A stretch of 13,230 nucleotides of DNA from an uncultured Actinomycetes bacterium (GTDB lineage Bacteria > Actinomycetota > Actinomycetes > Nanopelagicales > Nanopelagicaceae), in NCBI GenBank assembly GCA_903820565.1, contig CAIJHZ010000166.1, forward strand, positions 1 to 13,230, in the 5' to 3' direction. Shown here one piece after another: positions 1 through 6,494 of this stretch (position 1 is its first letter; each line of letters opens with the position of its first letter). The notes beneath the pieces were generated by a model. The model was not told where the DNA came from. It saw only the letters and a list, made by a program, of their open reading frames with translations, and searched no databases. The position numbers and the translations under genes are program-made.

Positions 1-125
1 CCACTCAAATTCTACGGCTAGAACAACTTTCCCAACAGTGAAATGAGCATGGAATATGGTGAATTCAAAGAAATGACCACTATTGCACCCCCAGAATATG
101 CACAACCCGGCACCTTCCGAAGAAC
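1..125 (-). other. Open frame at left edge, possible remnant or start of a paralogous membrane-protein gene
   Basis: Downstream of the 147-residue membrane gene, an AGGAG-like site precedes an ATG at 125-123 (reverse strand), but that frame stops after 15 codons. A different frame stays open to the window edge and contains the residues HFTVGKVVLAVEFEW (about positions 1-45). This resembles TVGEFFVTLPAVELLL in the first membrane helix of the protein at 572-1657. The DNA is also alike: ACTGTTGG, then AGCCGTAGAA, with a shorter spacing. The open frame has no ATG or GTG, only a TTG. It could be a decayed or frameshifted second copy, the start of a real divergent paralogue beyond the edge, or chance. 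Only about 125 bases are visible, so no product is claimed. Confidence 0.25.
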
Positions 126-135
126 ATCTTTCTCC

Positions 136-579
136 TTATTGATTTCTGCCGTAATAGTGGTTACTTGGTCGAAGCAATAACAGAACTATTGGCGCCATCG
201 CGATAACAAGCATCATGACGTACTTCCATAGGGGTAGAGATATTTGAGAAGAGTAAGAAAGAAAGACAAAGAGCTTTACGCCAGATGTAACAAGGACCGT
301 AAAGCGTGCAGCATTACTAGGTTCTAGCGCCCTGTAACAAGCGATCAAACCAACAACTGACCAAATGGAACCGATGGAAGCTTGCTTAAAACTCAATCCG
401 CTGTTACCGGGGTCAACTGCAACTGCGAAATCAAAAAAGAAACTATTCTCACCAGCAATGAGGCACATTAGTCCTTGCAAAATAGTTGCAAAGAATGATA
501 CCGCCGCAATGCTTAATCCAATTGTTGCAGTGGCGGGGCGACGATTAAAAAGTGTTTGAAAATTTGACGACTTATTCAT
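136..579 (-). CDS. Small four-helix membrane protein, unknown function
   Basis: I do not recognise this 147-residue protein. Four hydrophobic stretches (about residues 19-43, 67-85, 92-111 and 119-137) predict a four-pass inner-membrane protein. The N-terminus is short and polar with RR at 13-14, and the C-terminus is short and hydrophilic. The start ATG is well fixed: a strong GGAGGAAG site lies just upstream, and the ATG overlaps the stop of the preceding gene (572-1657) by 8 bp, an arrangement typical of translational coupling. The two products may therefore be made in fixed ratio and could act together in the membrane; this is inference from layout only. No catalytic motif is visible. Confidence 0.7.
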   Translation of the reverse strand: MNKSSNFQTLFNRRPATATIGLSIAAVSFFATILQGLMCLIAGENSFFFDFAVAVDPGNSGLSFKQASIGSIWSVVGLIACYRALEPSNAARFTVLVTSGVKLFVFLSYSSQISLPLWKYVMMLVIAMAPIVLLLLRPSNHYYGRNQ

Positions 580-1657
580 TTTCTTCCTCCGCGAATCGAT
601 GTATTGGGATACTCAGAGGTAAGCATGTTAGGCCTAGTCCAGGTTCCGTAAAGGAAACTTTCTGGGCGAGCAGGTTTGCGCCTCTATAGATTGCACAAAG
701 TTCCCGATACTCTGCTTCAAGAATACGCATATGTGTGATGATGGCTTTTTCCTGAACAATTCTTTTTTCAGGATTCAAATTGCCACCATTTGGAATTAAA
801 CGAGAACGTGTGAGAGACCTAATTTTGTTTGTGAGCTGTTTGATTTTCCGTTTTGTTCGGGCAATTTCACTCTCATTTTCTGAATGGTTGTAATAGGAAA
901 GCGCGATTGCGCACATCACAAATGTCATCTGAATCAAGAAAAAGAGCACGGTTCCAAAGGCACGATCATCCGGTAGACCAAGTTTTACAGGTACGCTGCT
1001 GATGTTTGAACTTCGAAGTGATGAGAGCATCAGCACCACGAAAACAAGGAATAAACCAACAACTGCGGCAAACCAACGTTGACCATTTGGTTGCGGACTA
1101 TCTCGATCAATTGCAATCTTGAAAGTTAATCCAATTAAGTGGGCAGCAATAATGCTCAAAATAGCAAGGCTTGCAGTAATAATATAGGCCTTCCACGCCT
1201 CATCATTAAGTAGCAGTTCTACGGCTGGCAAAGTTACAAAGAACTCGCCAACAGTTAGTGCAAACAAAGCTCCAACGTAAACCCAAATTGGAATATGACG
1301 ATGGCGTGCAGCTTTACCTGCTGGGTTTTGATTATCTTCGCCCGTCTTTTCCGAGATTAACTTATTTAGTTGTTGCTCATATATTGATCGTTCTTGCTCG
1401 CTTTGAAGAATCTGATACTCCTGAGACTTCTTGTCTGCGACATCTACTTCTCCCGAAGTAATTGATTGGCCTTCTATTATTCGAAGTTTTTGATCAAGCT
1501 GCTCGATTTTTTGGACATAGATCGAATGAAGGGTCTCTAGGTAAGGAACTGGTCCACCAGTCCATTCGCGGCTTGGCAATCCTTGGCGGCCGTGTGCACG
1601 GCCTCGACCTCGCGCTTTTCTTTTTGCCCGCGGGTATGAATGCAAAGGGGTCAACAT
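572..1657 (-). CDS. Membrane protein with flanking coiled coils, unknown function
   Basis: The 361-residue protein has a clear layout. A strongly basic, Arg/Gly-rich N-terminus (residues 9-30) is followed by a charged helical segment that looks like a coiled coil (about 45-105), four membrane helices (about 123-149, 156-180, 194-213 and 234-256) and a second charged helical segment (about 258-330). Both coiled-coil ends are likely cytoplasmic. I cannot name a family; long-helix membrane proteins of this shape are often scaffolds, but that is only analogy. A GAGAGG site about 9 bases before the ATG supports the start, and no other start codon gives a better fit. It lies 27 bp after the vWA-like gene and overlaps the next gene by 8 bp, so all three are probably co-transcribed. 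The basic N-terminus is encoded by a patch richer in G+C than the rest of the gene. Confidence 0.7.
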   Translation of the reverse strand: MLTPLHSYPRAKRKARGRGRAHGRQGLPSREWTGGPVPYLETLHSIYVQKIEQLDQKLRIIEGQSITSGEVDVADKKSQEYQILQSEQERSIYEQQLNKLISEKTGEDNQNPAGKAARHRHIPIWVYVGALFALTVGEFFVTLPAVELLLNDEAWKAYIITASLAILSIIAAHLIGLTFKIAIDRDSPQPNGQRWFAAVVGLFLVFVVLMLSSLRSSNISSVPVKLGLPDDRAFGTVLFFLIQMTFVMCAIALSYYNHSENESEIARTKRKIKQLTNKIRSLTRSRLIPNGGNLNPEKRIVQEKAIITHMRILEAEYRELCAIYRGANLLAQKVSFTEPGLGLTCLPLSIPIHRFAEEENE

Positions 1658-1684
1658 ATTATTTCGCCTCTCGAATCGATCGTG

Positions 1685-2770
1685 TTAGGAACATGCCTGG
1701 TTTAATGACTGAGCCTGATCTGTCTGCTTCACACCTGATTGGGTAAAGAATCCTTCCCAATACGCCAGTAAATATGAATTTCGATCCAGCGGCAATGGAT
1801 TTTGCCCGGTGCCAATACCGACCATGACTACTCTCGTTTCAACTTCTGATGTGAATTTTATTCCAACTGATTTGGCTGCTGCCATTCCGGCTGCACTTGC
1901 GTTTTCTAAGGTGCGTGCCGTCATTGCGATGTGCTTACTGTTCAGCACGCTTGTTCGTGAAACTCCAGGAGACTCATTGAGCATGTCCGAAGCAATTGCA
2001 ATACACAACTTATTCTTTACTAGTCGTCCGTTTACTGTATCCCTATCCGTACCAGCCAGATCCGCCGCCATGTTTGTGGCGCGATAAATTGCCCCCGCGA
2101 TATCGGAACAAATTGCGCTGGGATCGCACACTGGGTTGGAGAAATAGGAATTTGCCTGATTCATACTCTTGGCAACAGAAATAACTCTTTCACAAATTGC
2201 ACTTGCTAGGACATTCTTATTTTGCTGGTCAGTATTTCTCAAAAATGATCCTTTATTGATGGCATTGAGGGTAGAAGTCCGACAAGCCGCTGACGTTGGA
2301 ACAACTATTGTCGATCGTGTGAAAATTCGCGCCTGACTGGCCCAAACACCACTATCTCCAAAAATCTCTTCTGTGATTCTCTTCAAACGTGAGTCGGTTG
2401 AGTTTGGAAAAACTTGCTCGACGGCTCCCCAAATTTTTTTCGCATCCGCCTTGGTGACAATTGAGAAAGTTGGTGAGTTCTGTGAGTTTTTCGCAATTGA
2501 GGTTATTGAGACATAGGCGGGAAGTTTTTTTGGAATCCCATTGGCGGTTGGGTGCCCGAAGGGTTGACCTAATTTTGATGTGGCAGATATCTTTAAGGTT
2601 TTCCATAGCTCGATCGAGTTAGTTGAGCCTGAAACATCCAATATGAACAAATTGCTTTCTGCAGCTGGAAGTCGTATGGCCGCTTGTGCCGAAGTTGGGA
2701 TGACAATGCCGGCTAAAACCGCCATTAGCGATAATGAGGCAAGGACGGAGACTCTCCTGTGAATGCGCAT
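1685..2770 (-). CDS. Secreted von Willebrand factor A-like protein
   Basis: The product begins with a signal peptide: basic MRIHRRVS, a hydrophobic core, then a cleavage-like TSAQA-A. A segment follows, FILDVSGSTNS, which has the DxSxS metal-ion-dependent adhesion (MIDAS) pattern at about residues 45-49. A later strand, CIAIASDM, resembles the fourth strand of a vWA fold. vWA domains bind protein or polysaccharide partners through a metal ion; the partner here is unknown. Several cysteines in the second half could form disulfides. I chose the ATG at 2770, giving 361 residues, because it places the signal peptide at the N-terminus and has a TAGGGT element seven bases upstream. The in-frame ATG at 2821 would add 17 residues and has no ribosome site. 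The neighbours are a secreted CAP protein upstream and two membrane proteins downstream. Confidence 0.7.
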   Translation of the reverse strand: MRIHRRVSVLASLSLMAVLAGIVIPTSAQAAIRLPAAESNLFILDVSGSTNSIELWKTLKISATSKLGQPFGHPTANGIPKKLPAYVSITSIAKNSQNSPTFSIVTKADAKKIWGAVEQVFPNSTDSRLKRITEEIFGDSGVWASQARIFTRSTIVVPTSAACRTSTLNAINKGSFLRNTDQQNKNVLASAICERVISVAKSMNQANSYFSNPVCDPSAICSDIAGAIYRATNMAADLAGTDRDTVNGRLVKNKLCIAIASDMLNESPGVSRTSVLNSKHIAMTARTLENASAAGMAAAKSVGIKFTSEVETRVVMVGIGTGQNPLPLDRNSYLLAYWEGFFTQSGVKQTDQAQSLNQACS

Positions 2771-2836
2771 AGAGGGAACCCTAAATGATTTAAGCCCATT
2801 TGGGTAGGGAATCCCCCACATTTAATCAATCGTTCA

Positions 2837-3331
2837 CTAACACTGAGCCCCATATCCAAAATTCTGAACCCAATACTTTTTATAGGTGGACTTCTGGTTC
2901 TCTGCCATTCCAAATCCCACGTGAATAAATTTACTATTGGTCATATTCTTGAAATGACCGGTCGAATTCTTCCAATCCTTCATCACCTCTTTGACCGACT
3001 CGCGACCTGCGGCAATATTTTCAGCGATCCCAGAAGCGGTCTTGGAATTGCGCCAGTTGTATCCAGCCTTCTGAATTCTCTGACCTGGAGTAGAACCATC
3101 TTTACCCTCATGGGAAAAGAAATTTTGTGTGGCCATTTCTTGTGCATAACTCTGGGCAGATTTAGTCAAGGAATTACACAACTTCAAGGGCTTTAGGCCA
3201 TTTTCGGCTCGAATCACATTTAAGGAAGAGAGCATCTGCTCTTGCCATGAAGCAGCCATGGTGGGTGCGAAATTTCCCAAGCTTACGGTCAGAACAAGGC
3301 AACTAACGAGCAGCACTCTAATCAATTTCAC
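2837..3331 (-). CDS. Secreted CAP (SCP/PR1-like) domain protein
   Basis: This is a 164-residue exported protein with a signal peptide (about residues 1-26, ending TMA-A) and a single CAP domain of the bacterial YkwD type. Visible CAP hallmarks are LNVIRAENGL near the start of the domain, FFSHEGKDGSTPGQRI (His74), AENIAAG (Glu104), NSTGHFKNM (His126), and the final YWVQNFG strand. Bacterial CAP proteins are extracellular and mostly of unknown activity; lipid, metal or cell-wall binding has been proposed for the family. Cys52 and the C-terminal Cys164 could pair. The start is GTG, with no clear Shine-Dalgarno but a GATTAT element six bases upstream, which suggests a leaderless transcript. The upstream lipoprotein ends only 21 bp away. 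Confidence 0.88.
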   Translation of the reverse strand: MKLIRVLLVSCLVLTVSLGNFAPTMAASWQEQMLSSLNVIRAENGLKPLKLCNSLTKSAQSYAQEMATQNFFSHEGKDGSTPGQRIQKAGYNWRNSKTASGIAENIAAGRESVKEVMKDWKNSTGHFKNMTNSKFIHVGFGMAENQKSTYKKYWVQNFGYGAQC

Positions 3332-3352
3332 AGCGACATAATCTTGTTAAAT

Positions 3353-3787
3353 TTAATAAGTCGCGTTGCACATCTTCGTGAGTAAAGCACTTAACATGAT
3401 TCTGCTCTGATCGACATCGTTGATTCCTAGGTAAACCGCTTCGAAACTTCCTCCGCTTAAATCAAATTGAATAACTGCATCAGCTGGATAGCCGTCATAA
3501 GTCATCCCTCCTGTTAACTCAACAATTGTGCTTCCAGTTGATGAAGGAAAATCTGTCCAGCTCGGGTTACTCATAAAGGCGTCTGCCATCTGACCCAAAG
3601 TCGCGGAAGGGCAAGAAGTCAGACTGGCATCTTTAACCGACAATACATTTGCAGAATCGGTGAAGTAATCAAGCGGGTCGCTAAATACATCTGAACTATC
3701 ACTGGAACTTGATCCAGAACATCCTGCTAGCAGTAATGGGACAAGTACTGCAGAAATCATGAGCAATAGTTTGCTCTTTTTAACCAT
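3353..3787 (-). CDS. Small lipoprotein, unknown function
   Basis: A 144-residue protein with a clear lipoprotein signal: MVKK, a hydrophobic core and the lipobox LLLAGC with Cys23 as the expected lipidation site. A Ser/Asp-rich linker follows. The mature part is acidic, with two further cysteines: one in SLTSCPSATL and one at the C-terminus, in KMCNATY. It probably sits on the outer face of the membrane; no catalytic motif is visible and I do not recognise a family. I chose the ATG at 3787 because the frame can be extended upstream to 3871, but only 3787 is preceded by a Shine-Dalgarno sequence (GAGGAGG/AAGGA) and puts the signal peptide first. It lies 53 bp after the zinc-ribbon gene on the same strand. 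Confidence 0.75.
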   Translation of the reverse strand: MVKKSKLLLMISAVLVPLLLAGCSGSSSSDSSDVFSDPLDYFTDSANVLSVKDASLTSCPSATLGQMADAFMSNPSWTDFPSSTGSTIVELTGGMTYDGYPADAVIQFDLSGGSFEAVYLGINDVDQSRIMLSALLTKMCNATY

Positions 3788-3840
3788 CGTTCCTTGCCTC
3801 CTCTTAGCTTGGATGGGGAGATTACTGTGCAATGTTCTCT

Positions 3841-4272
3841 TTAGTACGAAGGAACCATGTACGAAGTACACGCTAAAAAGATAACAACAGAGATAATTGA
3901 AACAATGAGTGCGCCGATTGAAAGGCGTTGTTGCTTAACTTTTGCTGCAATTCCTAAGCCAAGGCTTGTTAAACTTAGGATTGCTAAAATACCAATTTCA
4001 GACTCAAGAATATATGAGTAGGTACCATCATTGATTGCTCCAAGATCAAATAAACCAACTAATGCTGCAATTATTCCTAGAATTAGACTTGCTACAGAAA
4101 GCCCCATAGAAGAATTTTGGGTGGAGGTTAATTGGGGTGGTGCAAAGTGAGGTGGGGCTGGAGGGGTCGAGCTACTTTGAATGTCTCTTCCACAATGTTT
4201 GCAGGCAATAGCTTCTACTTTTATGTCCTCAGCACAAAAAGGACATTTCTTAGTATCTGATTGGCTCTCCAT
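3841..4272 (-). CDS. Zinc-ribbon membrane protein (DUF4190-like)
   Basis: The 143-residue protein starts with a four-cysteine zinc ribbon (CPFC at about 11-14 and CKHCG at about 24-28 from the chosen start). A Pro-rich linker leads to three hydrophobic segments (GLSVASLILGIIAALVG, IGILAILSLTSLGLGIAA and ALIVSIISVVIFLA). Short zinc ribbon plus hydrophobic C-terminus is a common layout in actinobacterial and Firmicutes membrane proteins, many annotated as DUF4190; the function is unknown. The ATG at 4272 is preferred over one eight codons upstream (4296), because GAGGAG lies seven bases before it. A palindrome (4303-4320) and a TAATCT element lie upstream, so the gene is probably the first of the minus-strand run and may be regulated there. 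Confidence 0.75.
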   Translation of the reverse strand: MESQSDTKKCPFCAEDIKVEAIACKHCGRDIQSSSTPPAPPHFAPPQLTSTQNSSMGLSVASLILGIIAALVGLFDLGAINDGTYSYILESEIGILAILSLTSLGLGIAAKVKQQRLSIGALIVSIISVVIFLACTSYMVPSY

Positions 4273-4302
4273 TTGATACTCCTCATTTTTCTTCAAGATT
4301 AT

Positions 4303-4320
4303 GGACTACCCAAGTAGTCC
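4303..4320. promoter_or_regulatory. 18-bp inverted repeat upstream of the zinc-ribbon gene, candidate operator
   Basis: GGACTAC-CCAA-GTAGTCC is a perfect 7-bp inverted repeat around four bases. On the minus strand it is followed one base later by TAATCT, a good -10 hexamer, about 24 bases before the GAGGAG ribosome site. This puts the repeat in the -35/spacer region of a probable promoter, where a dimeric repressor or activator would bind. There is no T-run, so it is not a terminator. It could instead be chance. Confidence 0.4.
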
Positions 4321-4467
4321 TTCCGCACAATTTTCTAATAGCCAATGATTTCTGTCAATGGCCACTGGCGCCAATACAAGTATCCCTAGTGACTGGTCTT
4401 GCATTTTTAATTTCATGGGCCTGGGCACATTCGTTCAACATTATTGGAAATTAGCCCGGCACCTGCG

Positions 4468-4473
4468 TATTCT
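4468..4473 (+). promoter_or_regulatory. Leaderless -10 element (TATTCT) of the RDD gene
   Basis: TATTCT ends exactly six bases before the ATG at 4480, so transcription would begin at or next to the A of the start codon. There is no Shine-Dalgarno sequence. The same TANNNT-N6-start layout recurs at five other genes in the window. Confidence 0.55.
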
Positions 4474-4479
4474 TTTCCT

Positions 4480-4881
4480 ATGACTCAAGAAACAACCCAA
4501 AATTCTTCCGAAATGAACCTTCGTTATGCATCTTTTCAGCATCGACTAGGTGCGATTGCTTTAGATGCAGTTCTCATGTTCTTCACTCTTGGTATCGGGT
4601 GGTTGATCTGGTCTTTCATTGTGTGGGGAGAAGGACAGACTCCAGCCAAAAAGATTCTAAAACTGCGAACTATAAACTTCACAAATGGCCGTCCGGCAAC
4701 TTGGGGACATATGGGCATCCGCGAAGTACTAGTTCCTATGTCCGTGAGCATTGCTTCTTCATTGACGGGTGGCGTCGCTTGGATAGCCTGGGTGGTTGTA
4801 GAAATTGTTTTTTACTTCACTAAAAATCAGCGAACATTCAGGGATTACTGGGTCAAAACTGCTGTAGTGAACGAATCCTAA
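4480..4881 (+). CDS. RDD family membrane protein
   Basis: A 133-residue RDD-family protein, an inner-membrane family of unknown role sometimes linked to transport. Hallmarks are RLGAIALDAVLM at the start of the first helix (with the family Arg and Asp), the loop motif GQTPAKKILKLRTI after it, and RTFRDYWVKTAVV at the C-terminus, which corresponds to the usual R-x-x-x-D-x-x-x-x-T segment. Three hydrophobic stretches are visible. The frame can start at a TTG at 4444, but I chose the ATG at 4480: TATTCT lies exactly six bases upstream, matching a leaderless promoter, whereas neither start has a ribosome site. It is alone on the plus strand, divergent from the zinc-ribbon gene and convergent with DUF805, from which a two-way terminator separates it. 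Confidence 0.85.
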   Translation: MTQETTQNSSEMNLRYASFQHRLGAIALDAVLMFFTLGIGWLIWSFIVWGEGQTPAKKILKLRTINFTNGRPATWGHMGIREVLVPMSVSIASSLTGGVAWIAWVVVEIVFYFTKNQRTFRDYWVKTAVVNES

Positions 4882-4902
4882 TTACTGTTATTTAATTTAC
4901 AT

Positions 4903-4952
4903 AAAAAAGCCAACACCGTCCCTTAATTTTTCAGGTACGGCGTTGGCTTTTT
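4903..4952. terminator. Bidirectional Rho-independent terminator between RDD and DUF805 genes
   Basis: Arms AAAAAGCCAACACCGT (4904-4919) and ACGGCGTTGGCTTTTT (4937-4952) pair over 16 positions with one imperfect pair, an A:C mismatch on the plus-strand RNA but a G:U wobble on the minus-strand RNA. A U-run follows the GC core in either direction. It lies between convergent genes, so it can end both transcripts, and probably works better for the minus strand. Confidence 0.85.
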
Positions 4953-4959
4953 CTATTTT

Positions 4960-5274
4960 TTAGAGATCTCCGTGCTTGTTTGATCCAGAAGTACTCGCAG
5001 TACAAAGTAGAATCAAATTGTAGATTGGTACGAGAAGAAACCATCCTGAGTGGTCAGTATCGTGCATTCGGCGAACAGAAACAGCAAGTTGAGGAAGCAA
5101 AATTGGAAGGATAAATAAGGTGCTCAAATTTGTGATTCCAGCAGAGCTCTCGACAACCATTCCTATGACATAAATAATTATGTAGAACAGGTAGAAGAAC
5201 CAATATTCACTTCGATTTGCTCTCCCACTAAATGTTGCATATTTCTTAAAACATACGGAAATTGCATTACCCAT
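4960..5274 (-). CDS. DUF805 family membrane protein
   Basis: A 104-residue protein of the DUF805 (YhaH-like) family, small inner-membrane proteins of unknown function that are widespread in bacteria. Family features are KYATFSGRANRSEYWFF at the N-terminus (the conserved F-x-G-R-x-x-R-x-E-Y-W), a central pair of hydrophobic helices, SVRRMHDTDHSGWFLL (the conserved R-R-x-H-D-x-x-x-S-G-W) and a C-terminal helix ending in a polar NKHGDL tail. Length is close to normal for the family. The ATG has AAAGGAG six bases upstream. It is a single gene, ending against the two-way terminator shared with the RDD gene. Confidence 0.9.
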   Translation of the reverse strand: MGNAISVCFKKYATFSGRANRSEYWFFYLFYIIIYVIGMVVESSAGITNLSTLFILPILLPQLAVSVRRMHDTDHSGWFLLVPIYNLILLCTASTSGSNKHGDL

Positions 5275-5472
5275 CAGGGTCTCCTTTGCTTAGGTTAAAT
5301 AAAGGGTAGAGCCAATTAGGACGTACTTCAGAAACACACCCAGTCCAATGCACGCTAGTTAAGTATCTGGGGTAATGAATGGTCATTTCTACGCTCTATA
5401 TATTTTTGGAAAAACACTATTCCTTTTCGGCACCCCCTGGATTAGGCTCCGAAAAACTAGAAAGGGAGCATC

Positions 5473-5664
5473 ATGAAAATTTACAAGGTTATGACACAGA
5501 AAGATCGTGCATTCGGAGGAAAGTTCAATCCAGAAAAAGTAGAAGAAGCGCTCAATGGACTAGCCAAAGAAGGTTGGGAAGTTACTGGAGTTGTATCGGC
5601 TGAATTTCCATCATTCGGTGGAGGCCGCCAAGAGCTAGTGATCTTCCTAGCAAAGGACGTATAA
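5473..5664 (+). CDS. DUF4177 family small protein
   Basis: A 63-residue soluble protein matching the DUF4177 pattern. It has an N-terminal strand (MKIYKVMTQKD), the segment FGGKFNPEKVEEALNGLAKEGWEV with the conserved helix and Gly-Trp-Glu, and a final strand pair rich in glycine and ending QELVIFLAKD. These small proteins are thought to form a ferredoxin-like fold; their role is unknown. The ATG has AGGGAG six bases upstream. It is the first of three tightly packed plus-strand genes, with only one base between its stop and the next start, so translation of the two is probably coupled. An AT-rich TATATATTTTT stretch around 5397-5407 could supply the -10 element. Confidence 0.82.
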   Translation: MKIYKVMTQKDRAFGGKFNPEKVEEALNGLAKEGWEVTGVVSAEFPSFGGGRQELVIFLAKDV

Positions 5665-5665
5665 A

Positions 5666-5941
5666 TTGATCGAGAAATTTGGAAGAAAGGGCACCGAACT
5701 TCGCGGTGTCTTTTTTACGGAGGGGCAAATAGCCTCTGGGAAGTTCGTCGGTGACGGAATGGTTTCTTCCGATCGCCAGAATATTTCAATTGAAATACTT
5801 AAAGAGAAAATGGCCGATCAAGCCTTGGCTAAAGGTGCAAACGCCGTTGATAATTGGAAATACGTTCAAAAAGGTTCGGTCTGGTCTTTCTCAAGTACTC
5901 GCTGGGTAATGACCGGGAGATTTTTACAAGCTGAAGAATAA
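5666..5941 (+). CDS. Small protein of unknown function, TTG start
   Basis: A 91-residue soluble protein with no signal peptide or membrane helix. I do not recognise a family with confidence. The segment MADQALAKGANAVDNWKYVQ (about 49-68), followed by strands rich in Ser/Trp, is reminiscent of YbjQ-like small proteins in which an A-x-x-x-G-A-N-A-V helix precedes a strand; this is a weak resemblance only. The start is TTG, one base after the DUF4177 stop, with AAAGGA about nine bases upstream. The next internal ATG (in GDGMVSS) would remove a third of the protein. It is co-directional with the lipoprotein gene 21 bp downstream, and all three were probably transcribed together. Confidence 0.65.
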   Translation: MIEKFGRKGTELRGVFFTEGQIASGKFVGDGMVSSDRQNISIEILKEKMADQALAKGANAVDNWKYVQKGSVWSFSSTRWVMTGRFLQAEE

Positions 5942-5962
5942 TTACTGAATGGAGAAGGTGAT

Positions 5963-6397
5963 TTGTTTAAGAAAATAATTTTTGGCATGGTCCTTGCGAG
6001 CATGTTTGTCTTAACTACGGGCTGCTCATCCGGTCCACTCTCTGCTGAAGATTTGGCAGCACGAGAGACTGAATCAAACGCATCCCAATGGGATGAAGAG
6101 GATTACAAAACAATTGCAGCAAAGTCTTGCCTAAAGTACAAAGAAGTTTTCAATAAGTCTCTCCGAGAGTGGTACGCGAACTGGTCCATACAAGGAACCG
6201 AGTACACCATGCTTGGTCTTACTTCAGGCGCTCTTGATGATCACCCTAAGTGGAATCCGATCGCTAAGAATATTAATGAGTTGAAATACAACGCAATAAA
6301 TCGCGCATCTGGTGGTTCTGGAGTTGCGGTTTCAACTGACGTAGCAATCGAGGCATTCAACTTGTGTAACGAGCTTGGAGTAGATGTAAACAATTAA
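5963..6397 (+). CDS. Small lipoprotein, unknown function, TTG start
   Basis: A 144-residue protein with a lipoprotein signal peptide: FKK, a hydrophobic core, then the lipobox LTTGC with Cys21 as the expected lipidation site. The mature part is hydrophilic and helical in character, with further cysteines in AAKSCLKY and FNLCNELG that could form a disulfide. No known domain is evident to me. The start is TTG with a strong GGAGAAGG site four to nine bases upstream; an internal ATG (residue 9) would cut into the signal peptide, so TTG is preferred. It is the last gene of the three-gene operon, and its stop lies three bases before a perfect 17-bp hairpin. Confidence 0.75.
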   Translation: MFKKIIFGMVLASMFVLTTGCSSGPLSAEDLAARETESNASQWDEEDYKTIAAKSCLKYKEVFNKSLREWYANWSIQGTEYTMLGLTSGALDDHPKWNPIAKNINELKYNAINRASGGSGVAVSTDVAIEAFNLCNELGVDVNN

Positions 6398-6438
6398 AAA
6401 ATCTCGCCAAGCTTCTATCGCTAGAAGCTTGGCGAGAT
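6395..6438. terminator. Perfect 17-bp hairpin, bidirectional terminator
   Basis: ATCTCGCCAAGCTTCTA (6401-6417) and its exact complement (6422-6438) enclose the four-base loop TCGC. On the minus strand the stem is followed by TTTTTT, giving a textbook Rho-independent terminator for the gene at 6495-6971. On the plus strand it starts three bases after the lipoprotein stop, but the following U-run is weak, so termination in that direction is less certain. Unlike the hairpin at 4903-4952, this stem has no mismatch. Confidence 0.88.
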
Positions 6439-6494
6439 CTTTACATCTACTGCGCTAACCCTTACCTACAATTCAATTCCGGCTTTGGCCAAAA

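Noticed and set aside
2352..2606. 84-residue minus-strand frame within the vWA-like gene
   Set aside because: It is in another frame of a gene with a signal peptide and MIDAS pattern, and its Arg/Asn-rich composition fits a shadow.
5379..5603. 74-residue plus-strand frame overlapping the DUF4177 gene
   Set aside because: It overlaps the DUF4177 frame, which has a ribosome site and family match. Its own sequence is low in hydrophobic order and rich in Arg/Ser, as expected of a shadow frame.
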